Source of the DNA: JBGSUZ01 sp043770095
GTDB lineage: Bacteria > Bacillota > Clostridia > Peptostreptococcales > Acidaminobacteraceae
Direction of reading: 5' to 3'
DNA length: 64,000 nucleotides
Assembly (NCBI GenBank): GCA_043770095.1
Contig: JAYVIR010000092.1
Location: 124,001-188,000 of the forward strand
The position numbers were made by a program, and so were the translations under genes. The notes under the pieces are model-generated. The model was not told the DNA's origin, did not search any database, and saw nothing but the letters and a program-made list of their open reading frames with translations. The stretch's first letter is position 1. Each line of letters begins with the position of its first letter. Of the stretch, positions 8,790 to 16,142 are shown piece by piece.

Positions 8790-10739
8790 TTAATTAGTCT
8801 CGCACTCATCAAAAACAACATCATATGGCGTAATGGTCTGCCCTTCAAACTCTAAGGGACTTTCTGTATGGTTTAAAACAATACGTTGAATGCGGCCATT
8901 ATTCATTTCCCGTTCGATCACCTCTAGACCTTCCGGGGAACGAACCATTGGAATGTGGGAAGATTCACAAATTTTAAGACACAACGCGTCAACCAATGAC
9001 TTCGTTAAAGCTGCACCTACATAAATAGCCGTCCCTTCACCATAGGAATGACTCGTTGCAGCCGCATAATTTTTATAGAATTCATCTTGATACGTCAGTA
9101 ATATTTCAGCAGTAGTTGCCTTTAATAAATCTCGCCAAACTTCAACAAGTCCATCTCCAAGTGAGCCTTTCACTTCAAGCGTCGACCCTTCATAAAGCGA
9201 TTCATATCCAACAACTTCACAGCCAAATAAATCTGTAAGTCCGCCAGGAACAACCTCTCCAAGCTTCAAATTATTATGCTCATCTTTAATGCCACATCTG
9301 AAGGTTGCTAGTAACACGCCACCTTTTTTCACAAATGCCTTAAGCCTATTCTCAAGATTAGGTGTCATAATCTGCATGACAGGAAGCACTACTACTTGAT
9401 ATTCGGAAAAATCTTTTTCTAAATCCAGAACATCAACGGGAACGTTTAACTGATGAAAGCCTTCATAAAAGCGCATAAATTCATTGGTGAAATCCATAGC
9501 TTCGCTTTGAGGTTGTTCATTCCATGATCTAATATTGTCATACCCGTACAAAATAGCTACTTTAGCAGGTTTTAACGGCTTCCAATTCATGGCTACTTCT
9601 TTAGCTTCTTTAAAGAACTGTGCAGCTTCATAATATTTTTCACCATTTCTATTGTCCGCATCTATCAGACCTTGGCAATACTGCTCCTGCCCTTTGGTCA
9701 TAGTGCGTTCTCTAAAATAGAGAAGACTTTCGCAGCCACGAGTCATCGCCTGCCAAGACCAAAGTCTACCCTGACCAGGTCTTGGACGATAACCGATGAC
9801 ATCATGCCCTTGAGCGCCCATCAACTGCTCAACAATCCAAAAATTCTGCTGTTTAAGACCATGATTATAATCAAGGGTCATGGCGATATGCGCTGGTGAA
9901 ATGGGCTTTCGAAGACCACCCCAAACAGGGTAGTTATCATAGGCAACCACATCCAACATTTCAGCAAGAATATTTTGGTCATATTTACGTTCGAAAAATC
10001 CGCCATAAAAATTGTGTATGACTTTTTGATGCTCACCTTTATAATCTCTAACTAAGTCAACTTGCCCAATAGCAAATTGATTAAGACTAACCGATCTGAA
10101 CCTTGCCCAATCTAACTTCAAACTTGGGTTATGCGTTGTAATGGTCGCAGTCGGCATTGGAATTTCTTCAAAACAATTATAGGTTTGACCCCAAAAAACA
10201 GTGCCATAATGTTCATTTAAACTATCAATGTTTTCATATTTCTTCTTTAAATAGCCATGCCATGATAAGTCACACTGCGGGCAATAGCAATCATCACTGC
10301 CCTCATGGCCAAATTCATTGTCAATTTGCCACGCAATGATGGTCTTACAATCGGCATAATGCATGATCAGAGCTTTTACAAACCGGCTGGCATATAACTC
10401 ATAAATTTTAGAATTATAACAATACTGTCTTCTGCCTCCAAAAACTCTTTGATGCCCAAAAGCATCTACAGAAAGAATTTCTGGCGACTGATGAGCAAGC
10501 CATGCTGGAAACGTTGCCGTTGGGGTACCAAAGATAATCTTAAAGTCACGTTTTGCAGCTTCTTCAATAACCCGATCAAAATATGAGAAATCATATTTTC
10601 CCGGAGTTGGTTCCATCAAGTGCCATGCAAACTCACCGATTCGAAGCGTATTGGCGCCTAACTCAACAAAATTATCTAAGTCCTTTTCTAGCCAATCAAG
10701 TGGCCAATGTTCTGGGTAATAGTCTACGCCAAAATACAT
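8790..10739 (-). CDS. beta-galactosidase, glycoside hydrolase family 42
   Basis: About 649 residues, the normal GH42 length, with no signal peptide and so cytoplasmic. The TIM barrel begins at YFGVDYYPEHW. The acid/base Glu is in AWQIDNEFGHEG (about residue 142) and the likely nucleophile Glu is in FWIVEQLMG (about residue 304). A trimerisation/glutaminase-like domain follows. A CxC-type zinc cluster (CYCPQCD) is present, as in many GH42 enzymes. ATG 10739 has AGGAG nine bases upstream; the TTG at 10745 is too close to it. As the last gene of the mgl operon it would hydrolyse imported galactosides. Confidence 0.93.
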   Translation of the reverse strand: MYFGVDYYPEHWPLDWLEKDLDNFVELGANTLRIGEFAWHLMEPTPGKYDFSYFDRVIEEAAKRDFKIIFGTPTATFPAWLAHQSPEILSVDAFGHQRVFGGRRQYCYNSKIYELYASRFVKALIMHYADCKTIIAWQIDNEFGHEGSDDCYCPQCDLSWHGYLKKKYENIDSLNEHYGTVFWGQTYNCFEEIPMPTATITTHNPSLKLDWARFRSVSLNQFAIGQVDLVRDYKGEHQKVIHNFYGGFFERKYDQNILAEMLDVVAYDNYPVWGGLRKPISPAHIAMTLDYNHGLKQQNFWIVEQLMGAQGHDVIGYRPRPGQGRLWSWQAMTRGCESLLYFRERTMTKGQEQYCQGLIDADNRNGEKYYEAAQFFKEAKEVAMNWKPLKPAKVAILYGYDNIRSWNEQPQSEAMDFTNEFMRFYEGFHQLNVPVDVLDLEKDFSEYQVVVLPVMQIMTPNLENRLKAFVKKGGVLLATFRCGIKDEHNNLKLGEVVPGGLTDLFGCEVVGYESLYEGSTLEVKGSLGDGLVEVWRDLLKATTAEILLTYQDEFYKNYAAATSHSYGEGTAIYVGAALTKSLVDALCLKICESSHIPMVRSPEGLEVIEREMNNGRIQRIVLNHTESPLEFEGQTITPYDVVFDECETN

Positions 10740-10751
10740 AAGCAAAAACTC

Positions 10752-11831
10752 CTATTTTTTCTTAAGATGTTTGCGATTATCAATAGCAACGGCTACAACA
10801 ATGATCAAGCCTTTGATAATGAATTGCAAATAGGGATTGACGCCAATAAATGAAAGACCATATGCAATAACTTGGAAAATGAGTACCCCAATAACAATGC
10901 CTGATATACTGCCTATACCACCGGCGAATGACAAACCGCCTACAATACACGCAGAAATGGCATCCAATTCATACATATTACCAGTATTATTGGTGGCACT
11001 GCCAATACGTGCCGCTTCAAGTGCGCCACCTAATCCGTATAAAAGACCAGCAAGGGTATACACCATCAATAAATTTTTAACCACATTAACGCCTGAAACA
11101 ACTGCCGCTTCAGAATTTCCGCCTATTGCGAAAATATTTTTCCCGAATTTCGTCTTATTCCAAAGTACCCACATGACGCCAATAACAATCGATGCGTAGA
11201 TAATCAGATACGGAATCGAAAAACTGCCAATATGGATAGAGTCTTGTGCAAACTTTGTAAACCTGCTGTCTAATCCACCTACTGGTTGTGCGCCAAAGGG
11301 TGGTCTATCAAAGTAAATAGATGTCACGCCATAAACGATAACCATCATGCCTAAAGTAGCAATGAAGGGGTCTACCTTTAACTTGGCAACAACAAATCCA
11401 TTTAAAAAACTGAAGAATCCTGTAACAAGCATAACCGCAACAATTGGAAGGAAAATTGGAAGAGCTGGCAAATTAGGATACATTCTGTATGCATAATCTG
11501 GCGCTTGAAGTAGTGAAGCTGCCACAACTGCAGCAAGTCCAACCTGTCTACCAAGCGAAAGGTCTGTTCCTTTCGCTACTATAATACTACCCACGCCAAG
11601 GGCAAATATAACTCTTGTTGAGGATTGAACTAGAATATTTTTGAAATTTCTAATGGAAACAAAATCGGGCGAAATACTAATAATGACTAACAGCAAGAAA
11701 ATAAGTACAAAGAAAATAGCATTATTCATAACAAAATTATAATAATCTTTAGCAGTCATTTTTTTTACGTGCTCAATTTTAAGTTTTGTACGTTCAATAA
11801 TATTGGGTTTCTTTAATTTAGGCTCAGACAT
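10752..11831 (-). CDS. mglC: galactose/methyl-galactoside ABC transporter permease
   Basis: Membrane subunit of a ribose/galactose-type importer, 359 residues. A basic N-terminal extension is followed by eight to ten hydrophobic segments. The conserved permease stretch GSIIVAKGTDLSLGRQVGL and the EAA-like region near GGNSEAAVVSGVNV are visible. It sits between the ATPase gene and the GH42 beta-galactosidase with short gaps, which supports galactoside specificity. RbsC-type ribose permease is the alternative, but the linked beta-galactosidase and the MglB-like lipoprotein argue against it. Confidence 0.9.
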   Translation of the reverse strand: MSEPKLKKPNIIERTKLKIEHVKKMTAKDYYNFVMNNAIFFVLIFLLLVIISISPDFVSIRNFKNILVQSSTRVIFALGVGSIIVAKGTDLSLGRQVGLAAVVAASLLQAPDYAYRMYPNLPALPIFLPIVAVMLVTGFFSFLNGFVVAKLKVDPFIATLGMMVIVYGVTSIYFDRPPFGAQPVGGLDSRFTKFAQDSIHIGSFSIPYLIIYASIVIGVMWVLWNKTKFGKNIFAIGGNSEAAVVSGVNVVKNLLMVYTLAGLLYGLGGALEAARIGSATNNTGNMYELDAISACIVGGLSFAGGIGSISGIVIGVLIFQVIAYGLSFIGVNPYLQFIIKGLIIVVAVAIDNRKHLKKK

Positions 11832-11845
11832 ATTGGCCCTCCATT

Positions 11846-13354
11846 CTATAGGTATTTGGCTGAAAGTTTCAGAATTTCTTCTTGAGAGGTCGTTGCTGTT
11901 TCAACAATTCCTGCAAGCCTTCCATTTGACATGACCAATATGCGGTCAGTAACGCCAAGTAGTTCAGGCATTTCAGACGATACCATGATCACGCCTTTCT
12001 TCTTATTGGCAAGATCAATCATCAATTGATAAATTTCATATTTTGCACCTACATCAATACCTCTTGTTGGCTCATCCATGAGTAAAATATCTGGATTGGT
12101 CAATAGCCATCTACCTACGATTACCTTCTGCTGATTACCACCTGATAAAGAACCAATTGAAGTTTCTTGGCTTGGTGTTTTAACACGCATGCTGTCGATC
12201 ACCCACTGTGTATCCGCAATCATCTTTTCATCTTTGAGAAGTCCTATTGGCCCGATATAAGCATCGATATTCGCCAAAGTTGCATTAAATTGTACATCTA
12301 ATTCTGCAAAAATACCTGTAGCCCGTCTTTCCTCAGTAATAAGTGCAAATCCATTCTTAATGGCTTGTATTGGTGTTTTGTTTTCAATTGGTTTTCCTTT
12401 TAAATACAGCTGACCCTTATTAATTTTTCGAATGCCAAACAATGACTCAACAATATCCGTTCTCTTTGCACCCATAAGTCCAGCAACACCAAGAATTTCG
12501 CCTTCTCTAAGTTCAAAAGAAATGTCATTGATGGAAGGCTGATAAGTGGCTGTAATATTTTCAATTTTCAAAATAACTTCACCAGGTCTATTGGTCTTAG
12601 GCGGGAAACGGTTGGATAAATCTCTGCCAACCATTTTGTTTATAATTTGATCTGTCGTAATATTTTTGACTTCACAAGTTTCAATCCATCTTCCATCTCT
12701 CATAATGGTCACATCGTCTGCAATCTGATCTATCTCTTCCATCTTATGAGAAATATAAATAATGCCTACACCTTTGGATCTAAGCGATCTTATTATTTTA
12801 AACAGATGTCCAACTTCTTTTTCAGTAAGAGAAGACGTTGGCTCATCCATTACAATAATCTTAGAATCATACGAGACTGCCTTTGCAATTTCCACCATTT
12901 GCTTTTCAGAAACTTGAAGATTATCAATTTTTTCTCTAGGATCAATATTAATATCTAATTCCTTAAAAATAGCCAATGTGTCACGATACATTTTTTCTTC
13001 ATTAATAAACAACCCTTTCATTGGAAATCTTCCGAGCCAAATATTATCCACAACTCTTGTAGAAAGCACCTGATTGAGTTCCTGATGAACCATTGAAACA
13101 CCATTGTCTAAGGCTTGTTTTGAAGACTCAAATTTAACTTCTTTTCCATCCAATAAAATTGTCCCGTTGTCTTTATGATAAATGCCAAACAAACACTTCA
13201 TGAGCGTAGATTTTCCTGCTCCATTTTCACCCATCAAAGCATGAACTGTTCCGGCTCTAATTCTCAAATTGACTTGATCTAGCGCCTTGACACCAGGAAA
13301 TTCTTTGCTGATTTCTATCATTTCCAACAAGTACGCTTGCCCTGCCTCTTCCAT
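11846..13354 (-). CDS. mglA: galactose/methyl-galactoside ABC transporter ATP-binding protein
   Basis: Tandem ATPase of about 502 residues that energises the importer. The first domain has Walker A GENGAGKST, and Walker B IIVMDEPTSSLTEKE. The second has a degenerate Walker A (LMGAKRTD) and signature LSGGNQQKV with ILLMDEPTRGIDVGAK. This one-good, one-degenerate pattern is normal for MglA/RbsA. ATG 13354 is chosen because AAAGGAGG lies seven bases upstream. It is separated from mglB by about 190 bases containing a terminator, so its expression probably depends on read-through. Confidence 0.94.
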   Translation of the reverse strand: MEEAGQAYLLEMIEISKEFPGVKALDQVNLRIRAGTVHALMGENGAGKSTLMKCLFGIYHKDNGTILLDGKEVKFESSKQALDNGVSMVHQELNQVLSTRVVDNIWLGRFPMKGLFINEEKMYRDTLAIFKELDINIDPREKIDNLQVSEKQMVEIAKAVSYDSKIIVMDEPTSSLTEKEVGHLFKIIRSLRSKGVGIIYISHKMEEIDQIADDVTIMRDGRWIETCEVKNITTDQIINKMVGRDLSNRFPPKTNRPGEVILKIENITATYQPSINDISFELREGEILGVAGLMGAKRTDIVESLFGIRKINKGQLYLKGKPIENKTPIQAIKNGFALITEERRATGIFAELDVQFNATLANIDAYIGPIGLLKDEKMIADTQWVIDSMRVKTPSQETSIGSLSGGNQQKVIVGRWLLTNPDILLMDEPTRGIDVGAKYEIYQLMIDLANKKKGVIMVSSEMPELLGVTDRILVMSNGRLAGIVETATTSQEEILKLSAKYL

Positions 13355-13443
13355 AGCGAGGCCTCCTTTCAAATAAATATCATGTCTTAAACAAATCTAC
13401 ACAGCTTTTATAAATACTTCATTTTTTACTGAATTCATTTTAT

Positions 13444-13479
13444 AAAAAAATTCGAGATGCAGAAGACCGCATCTCGAAT
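13444..13479 (-). terminator. terminator between mglB and mglA
   Basis: ATTCGAGATGC / GCATCTCGAAT, an 11-pair stem with an 8-base loop followed on the minus strand by seven T residues. Its position inside the operon would give more binding protein than transporter. Confidence 0.85.
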
Positions 13480-13505
13480 CCCTTTGCATTATAAAAATAC
13501 TTTAT

Positions 13506-13533
13506 AGTAAGTTGAATTTTAATCCAACTTACT
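13506..13533 (-). other. hairpin at the 3' end of mglB message
   Basis: AGTAAGTTG / CAACTTACT arms around a 10-base AT-rich loop, just after the mglB stop and without a long T run. It may protect the 3' end of the mglB transcript from decay; this is inference. Confidence 0.5.
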
Positions 13534-13543
13534 CAGTTCTAAG

Positions 13544-14605
13544 TTACTCGTAAGCTGCTTCTGCAACTGCAATATTATCTTTTGTAATTGCTACATAAGG
13601 AACACGAACAGCTTTGTTATCATCAAATTTCCATGATGTGCCATCAAGCGGATCTTTTCCAAGCGCTACATTGTTTGAAAGTTCAAATGTTGCAAGACCT
13701 TGGTTCTTTGCATCATTAAGAACTGTACCCGCCATAGTGCCTTCTTTGATTTGAGCAAGTGCATCTGGAATAGCGTCTACACCAACAACCGGCATGTATT
13801 TGCCACCTGTGAAATAGCCATTTGCTTTGAGTGATTGGATAGCACCAAGTGCCATGCCATCATTGTTAGTGATAACAAATTCAATTTTATCACCGTGTTT
13901 AGCAAGCCATGTATCCATTAATTCTTTACCCTTTACTGAATCCCACATACCAGTTTGAAGCTCAAGTTGCTCAACTTTAAGCCCTTGTGCTACAGCAGTT
14001 TCAACAGCAAATTTTGTTCTTGCTTCTGCATCTGGGTGACCAGGCTCGCCCTTAAGAAGAACGTATTGCATAATGCCGTCGCCATTAAGGTCAAGTTTTG
14101 CATTGCCTTTCCAAATGTTCGCAATCATTTCGCCTTGGATGATACCCGCTTCTGCTGAAGTTGTACCAACATACCAAACTTTGTCATAACTTTTGAGTAC
14201 GTCTGCACTTGGTTCTTTATTAAAGAACACAACTGGCATATTAGCGTCTTTTGCTTTTTGTACAATTGATGGTGCAGCTTGTGGATCGACTAAGTTGATT
14301 GCTAAAGCTTGAACCCCTTTAGAAATCATTAAATCAACTTGCTCATTTTGTTTGCCTTGGTCATTCTGTGAATCGTTTAGGATTAATTCTGCCTTATCTT
14401 TTGCATTGCCTTCGATAGCTCTACGAACGAATGACATGAAATTGTCATCAAATTTGTAGATTGTTACACCAATTTTAGGCATTGCAGTTGTTGTAGCTAC
14501 AGCCGCTGGAGCTGCAGGTGTTTCTGTTGTTGCAGCAGGCTTAGAACACCCCACCATAGATAAGACCATTGAACCTGTTAATACGAGTGATAATAATTTT
14601 TTCAC
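13544..14605 (-). CDS. mglB: galactose/methyl-galactoside-binding lipoprotein
   Basis: Solute-binding protein of about 353 residues anchored to the outer face of the membrane. The signal peptide ends in lipobox LSMVGC, followed by an Ala/Thr/Pro-rich linker and a type I periplasmic-binding fold starting at PKIGVTIYKFDDNFMSFVRR. Galactose-binding features FVITNNDGMALGAIQSL and VVGVDAIPDALAQIKEG are present, as in MglB. GTG 14605 is favoured because AAAGGATGG sits five bases before it; ATG 14614 has the site touching it. It is the first gene of the operon behind a consensus promoter with an embedded operator. Confidence 0.92.
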   Translation of the reverse strand: MKKLLSLVLTGSMVLSMVGCSKPAATTETPAAPAAVATTTAMPKIGVTIYKFDDNFMSFVRRAIEGNAKDKAELILNDSQNDQGKQNEQVDLMISKGVQALAINLVDPQAAPSIVQKAKDANMPVVFFNKEPSADVLKSYDKVWYVGTTSAEAGIIQGEMIANIWKGNAKLDLNGDGIMQYVLLKGEPGHPDAEARTKFAVETAVAQGLKVEQLELQTGMWDSVKGKELMDTWLAKHGDKIEFVITNNDGMALGAIQSLKANGYFTGGKYMPVVGVDAIPDALAQIKEGTMAGTVLNDAKNQGLATFELSNNVALGKDPLDGTSWKFDDNKAVRVPYVAITKDNIAVAEAAYE

Positions 14606-14650
14606 ACGAACCATCCTTTCACAAGTAAATTTTAATGATGTTATGAGATT

Positions 14651-14679
14651 AGTTTAGTAAATTTTTATTTAATTGTCAA
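14651..14679 (-). promoter_or_regulatory. mglB promoter with operator in the spacer
   Basis: Minus strand -35 TTGACA at 14679-14674, 17-base spacer, -10 TAAACT at 14656-14651. The segment 14656-14669 reads AGTAAA-TT-TTTATT on the plus strand, a near match to the symmetric AGTAAA-CT-TTTACT in front of the neighbouring LacI-type gene. A repressor bound there would block RNA polymerase. Confidence 0.7.
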
Positions 14680-14766
14680 CGAAATAATTACAATTTGGGG
14701 CGTTTTTATTAATTAATATGGCTTTTTGTTCATATTTAGGTGCAAATTCTTTTGGTAAATAAAAAA

Positions 14767-14786
14767 AACACCTCCTCTCGAAAGTG
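14767..14786 (-). terminator. weak terminator after the LacI-type gene
   Basis: Minus strand ACAC...GTGT hairpin with inner pairs followed by eight T residues. The stem is short, so the call rests mainly on the T run and the position about 75 bases after the stop. Confidence 0.45.
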
Positions 14787-14860
14787 TCTATACCCACAAT
14801 TTTTACAAATAATTCACTTAATCTTTACTTATTTTAAATATTTTTTATCGCCTTCTGGCA

Positions 14861-15859
14861 TCAAGCACTGTCCCTATGAATCAAAACAGTTGGAACTACA
14901 ACTTTTTTGGCAATGGTTCTGTTCTTTAAAATTCTTTCAAGCAACATTTCAACTGCCGTCTCTCCCATAAATTCTTTATAGACTTTTATGGTCGTAAGAG
15001 GCGGATTGGTATATTTCGAAGTTGGTATATCATTAAATCCAATAATGGCAACATCTTTTGGCACATTTAATTTAGCTTCATATAGCGCCCTTAGTGCGCC
15101 GATTGCCATCGAATCGCTTGCAATAAAGAATGCTGTCGGCAGTTTGATACTCTCCGCGATCGCCTTTTTCATTAACTGATAACCGCTTTCTGCTACAAAA
15201 GTGCCTATATAGACTTGACTATCATCAAAGTGACCGCTTTGTTTAAGAACTTCTTCAAATAATACCAATCGTCTCTCGCCTAAAGGTTGTTTTAGCGGCC
15301 CAATAAATTCTTGACCACCAATATAACCTATATGGCTATGTCCCTTTTGCATAAGATACTCTAACGCTTGCTTGACCGCATCTTCGAAATTAATCACCAC
15401 GCTATCAAAATCATGTTCCCGTGGAGATGAATCAACAAAAACAATGTTTGGGCTTATGCCTTCAAACCTTTTCACATCCAATTCATCGTACTTCCCAACA
15501 GCTATAAGCCCTGCTACGCCATCTAAAATACTTAAATCGGATTGCTCAGGCTCATACACCTTAAGAATCTCGATTGACTGCTCATAACACAATTTTTCAA
15601 TACCAATGCGGATAGACATATAATAAGGATCTTCAAGTTCCTGACGTATTGAATACCAGTGAATGAGTCCTATTTTAAATTTTTGTTTTACCATTGAGTT
15701 CCGCTTACGCGGTGTTTGGTAATCTAAACCTTCTGCTACTTCCAATATTAATTTACGCTTTTCGTCAGATACGGAGAGGGTTTGGTCATAATTTAAAACC
15801 CTTGAGACCGTCGCTGGCGAAACGCCCGCTGATTTTGCAATATCTTTTATGGTCGCCAT
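14861..15859 (-). CDS. LacI-family transcriptional repressor of the mgl/beta-galactosidase operon
   Basis: About 333 residues. The N-terminal LacI helix-turn-helix is plain (ATIKDIAKSAGVSPATVSRV) with hinge helix and a sugar-binding core (IGYIGGQEFIGP, FIASDSMAIGALRAL, DVAIIGFNDIP). Such proteins release operators when a sugar binds. ATG 15859 has GGAGG seven bases before it. It lies directly upstream of mglB on the same strand. The same AGTAAANNTTTAYT half-site pair appears in its own leader and inside the mglB promoter, so it probably controls both. It resembles the EbgR/GalR branch. Confidence 0.88.
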   Translation of the reverse strand: MATIKDIAKSAGVSPATVSRVLNYDQTLSVSDEKRKLILEVAEGLDYQTPRKRNSMVKQKFKIGLIHWYSIRQELEDPYYMSIRIGIEKLCYEQSIEILKVYEPEQSDLSILDGVAGLIAVGKYDELDVKRFEGISPNIVFVDSSPREHDFDSVVINFEDAVKQALEYLMQKGHSHIGYIGGQEFIGPLKQPLGERRLVLFEEVLKQSGHFDDSQVYIGTFVAESGYQLMKKAIAESIKLPTAFFIASDSMAIGALRALYEAKLNVPKDVAIIGFNDIPTSKYTNPPLTTIKVYKEFMGETAVEMLLERILKNRTIAKKVVVPTVLIHRDSA

Positions 15860-15871
15860 CACTTTGCCTCC

Positions 15872-15885
15872 AGTAAACTTTTACT
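15872..15885. promoter_or_regulatory. candidate LacI-type operator (autoregulation)
   Basis: AGTAAA-CT-TTTACT, a perfect inverted repeat with a 2-base spacer between the regulator's -10 (TATAAT, minus strand) and its ribosome site. The same motif with one change is in the mglB promoter. Confidence 0.6.
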
Positions 15886-15917
15886 AAATTATATCATTTT
15901 TTTTTTGAAATAGAAGA

Positions 15918-15941
15918 AAAATTTATTTGCAAATAAATTTT
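15918..15941. promoter_or_regulatory. 24-base perfect palindrome
   Basis: AAAATTTATTTG followed by its exact complement CAAATAAATTTT, in the intergenic region between the divergent LacI-type gene and the chemoreceptor gene. There is no T-run context for termination. A dimeric regulator site is the simplest reading, but no protein can be named. Confidence 0.5.
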
Positions 15942-16017
15942 AAGCGTTACTAAAATTATTGTTTATCTGTCTATATTAACATTGAAATGGGTATAGGTCT
16001 ATACGTTTAGTTAAACC

Positions 16018-16057
16018 TCTCTATCTTTAAGAAAACATCTCTATCTTTAAGAAAACA
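16018..16057. repeat. two tandem 20-base direct repeats
   Basis: TCTCTATCTTTAAGAAAACA occurs twice without a gap (16018-16037, 16038-16057), about 90 bases upstream of the chemoreceptor start. An inverted repeat GTTTA-GT-TAAAC (16005-16016) lies immediately before. The role is unknown. Confidence 0.7.
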
Positions 16058-16142
16058 ATAAAGGTTGAACAAAAATCATATTTCTGCCGATAATTATTGG
16101 GGTTATCTGCAATCTTATTAACGTACAAGGGGGATTATAAAC

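Noticed and set aside
10837..11199. Open frame opposite mglC
   Set aside because: Shadow of the permease gene; it has no ribosome site and no recognisable protein features.
15872..16142. CRISPR array or phase-variable element from the short repeats
   Set aside because: Only two tandem copies of one 20-base unit and single palindromes are present; there are no regularly spaced repeats and no recombinase gene.
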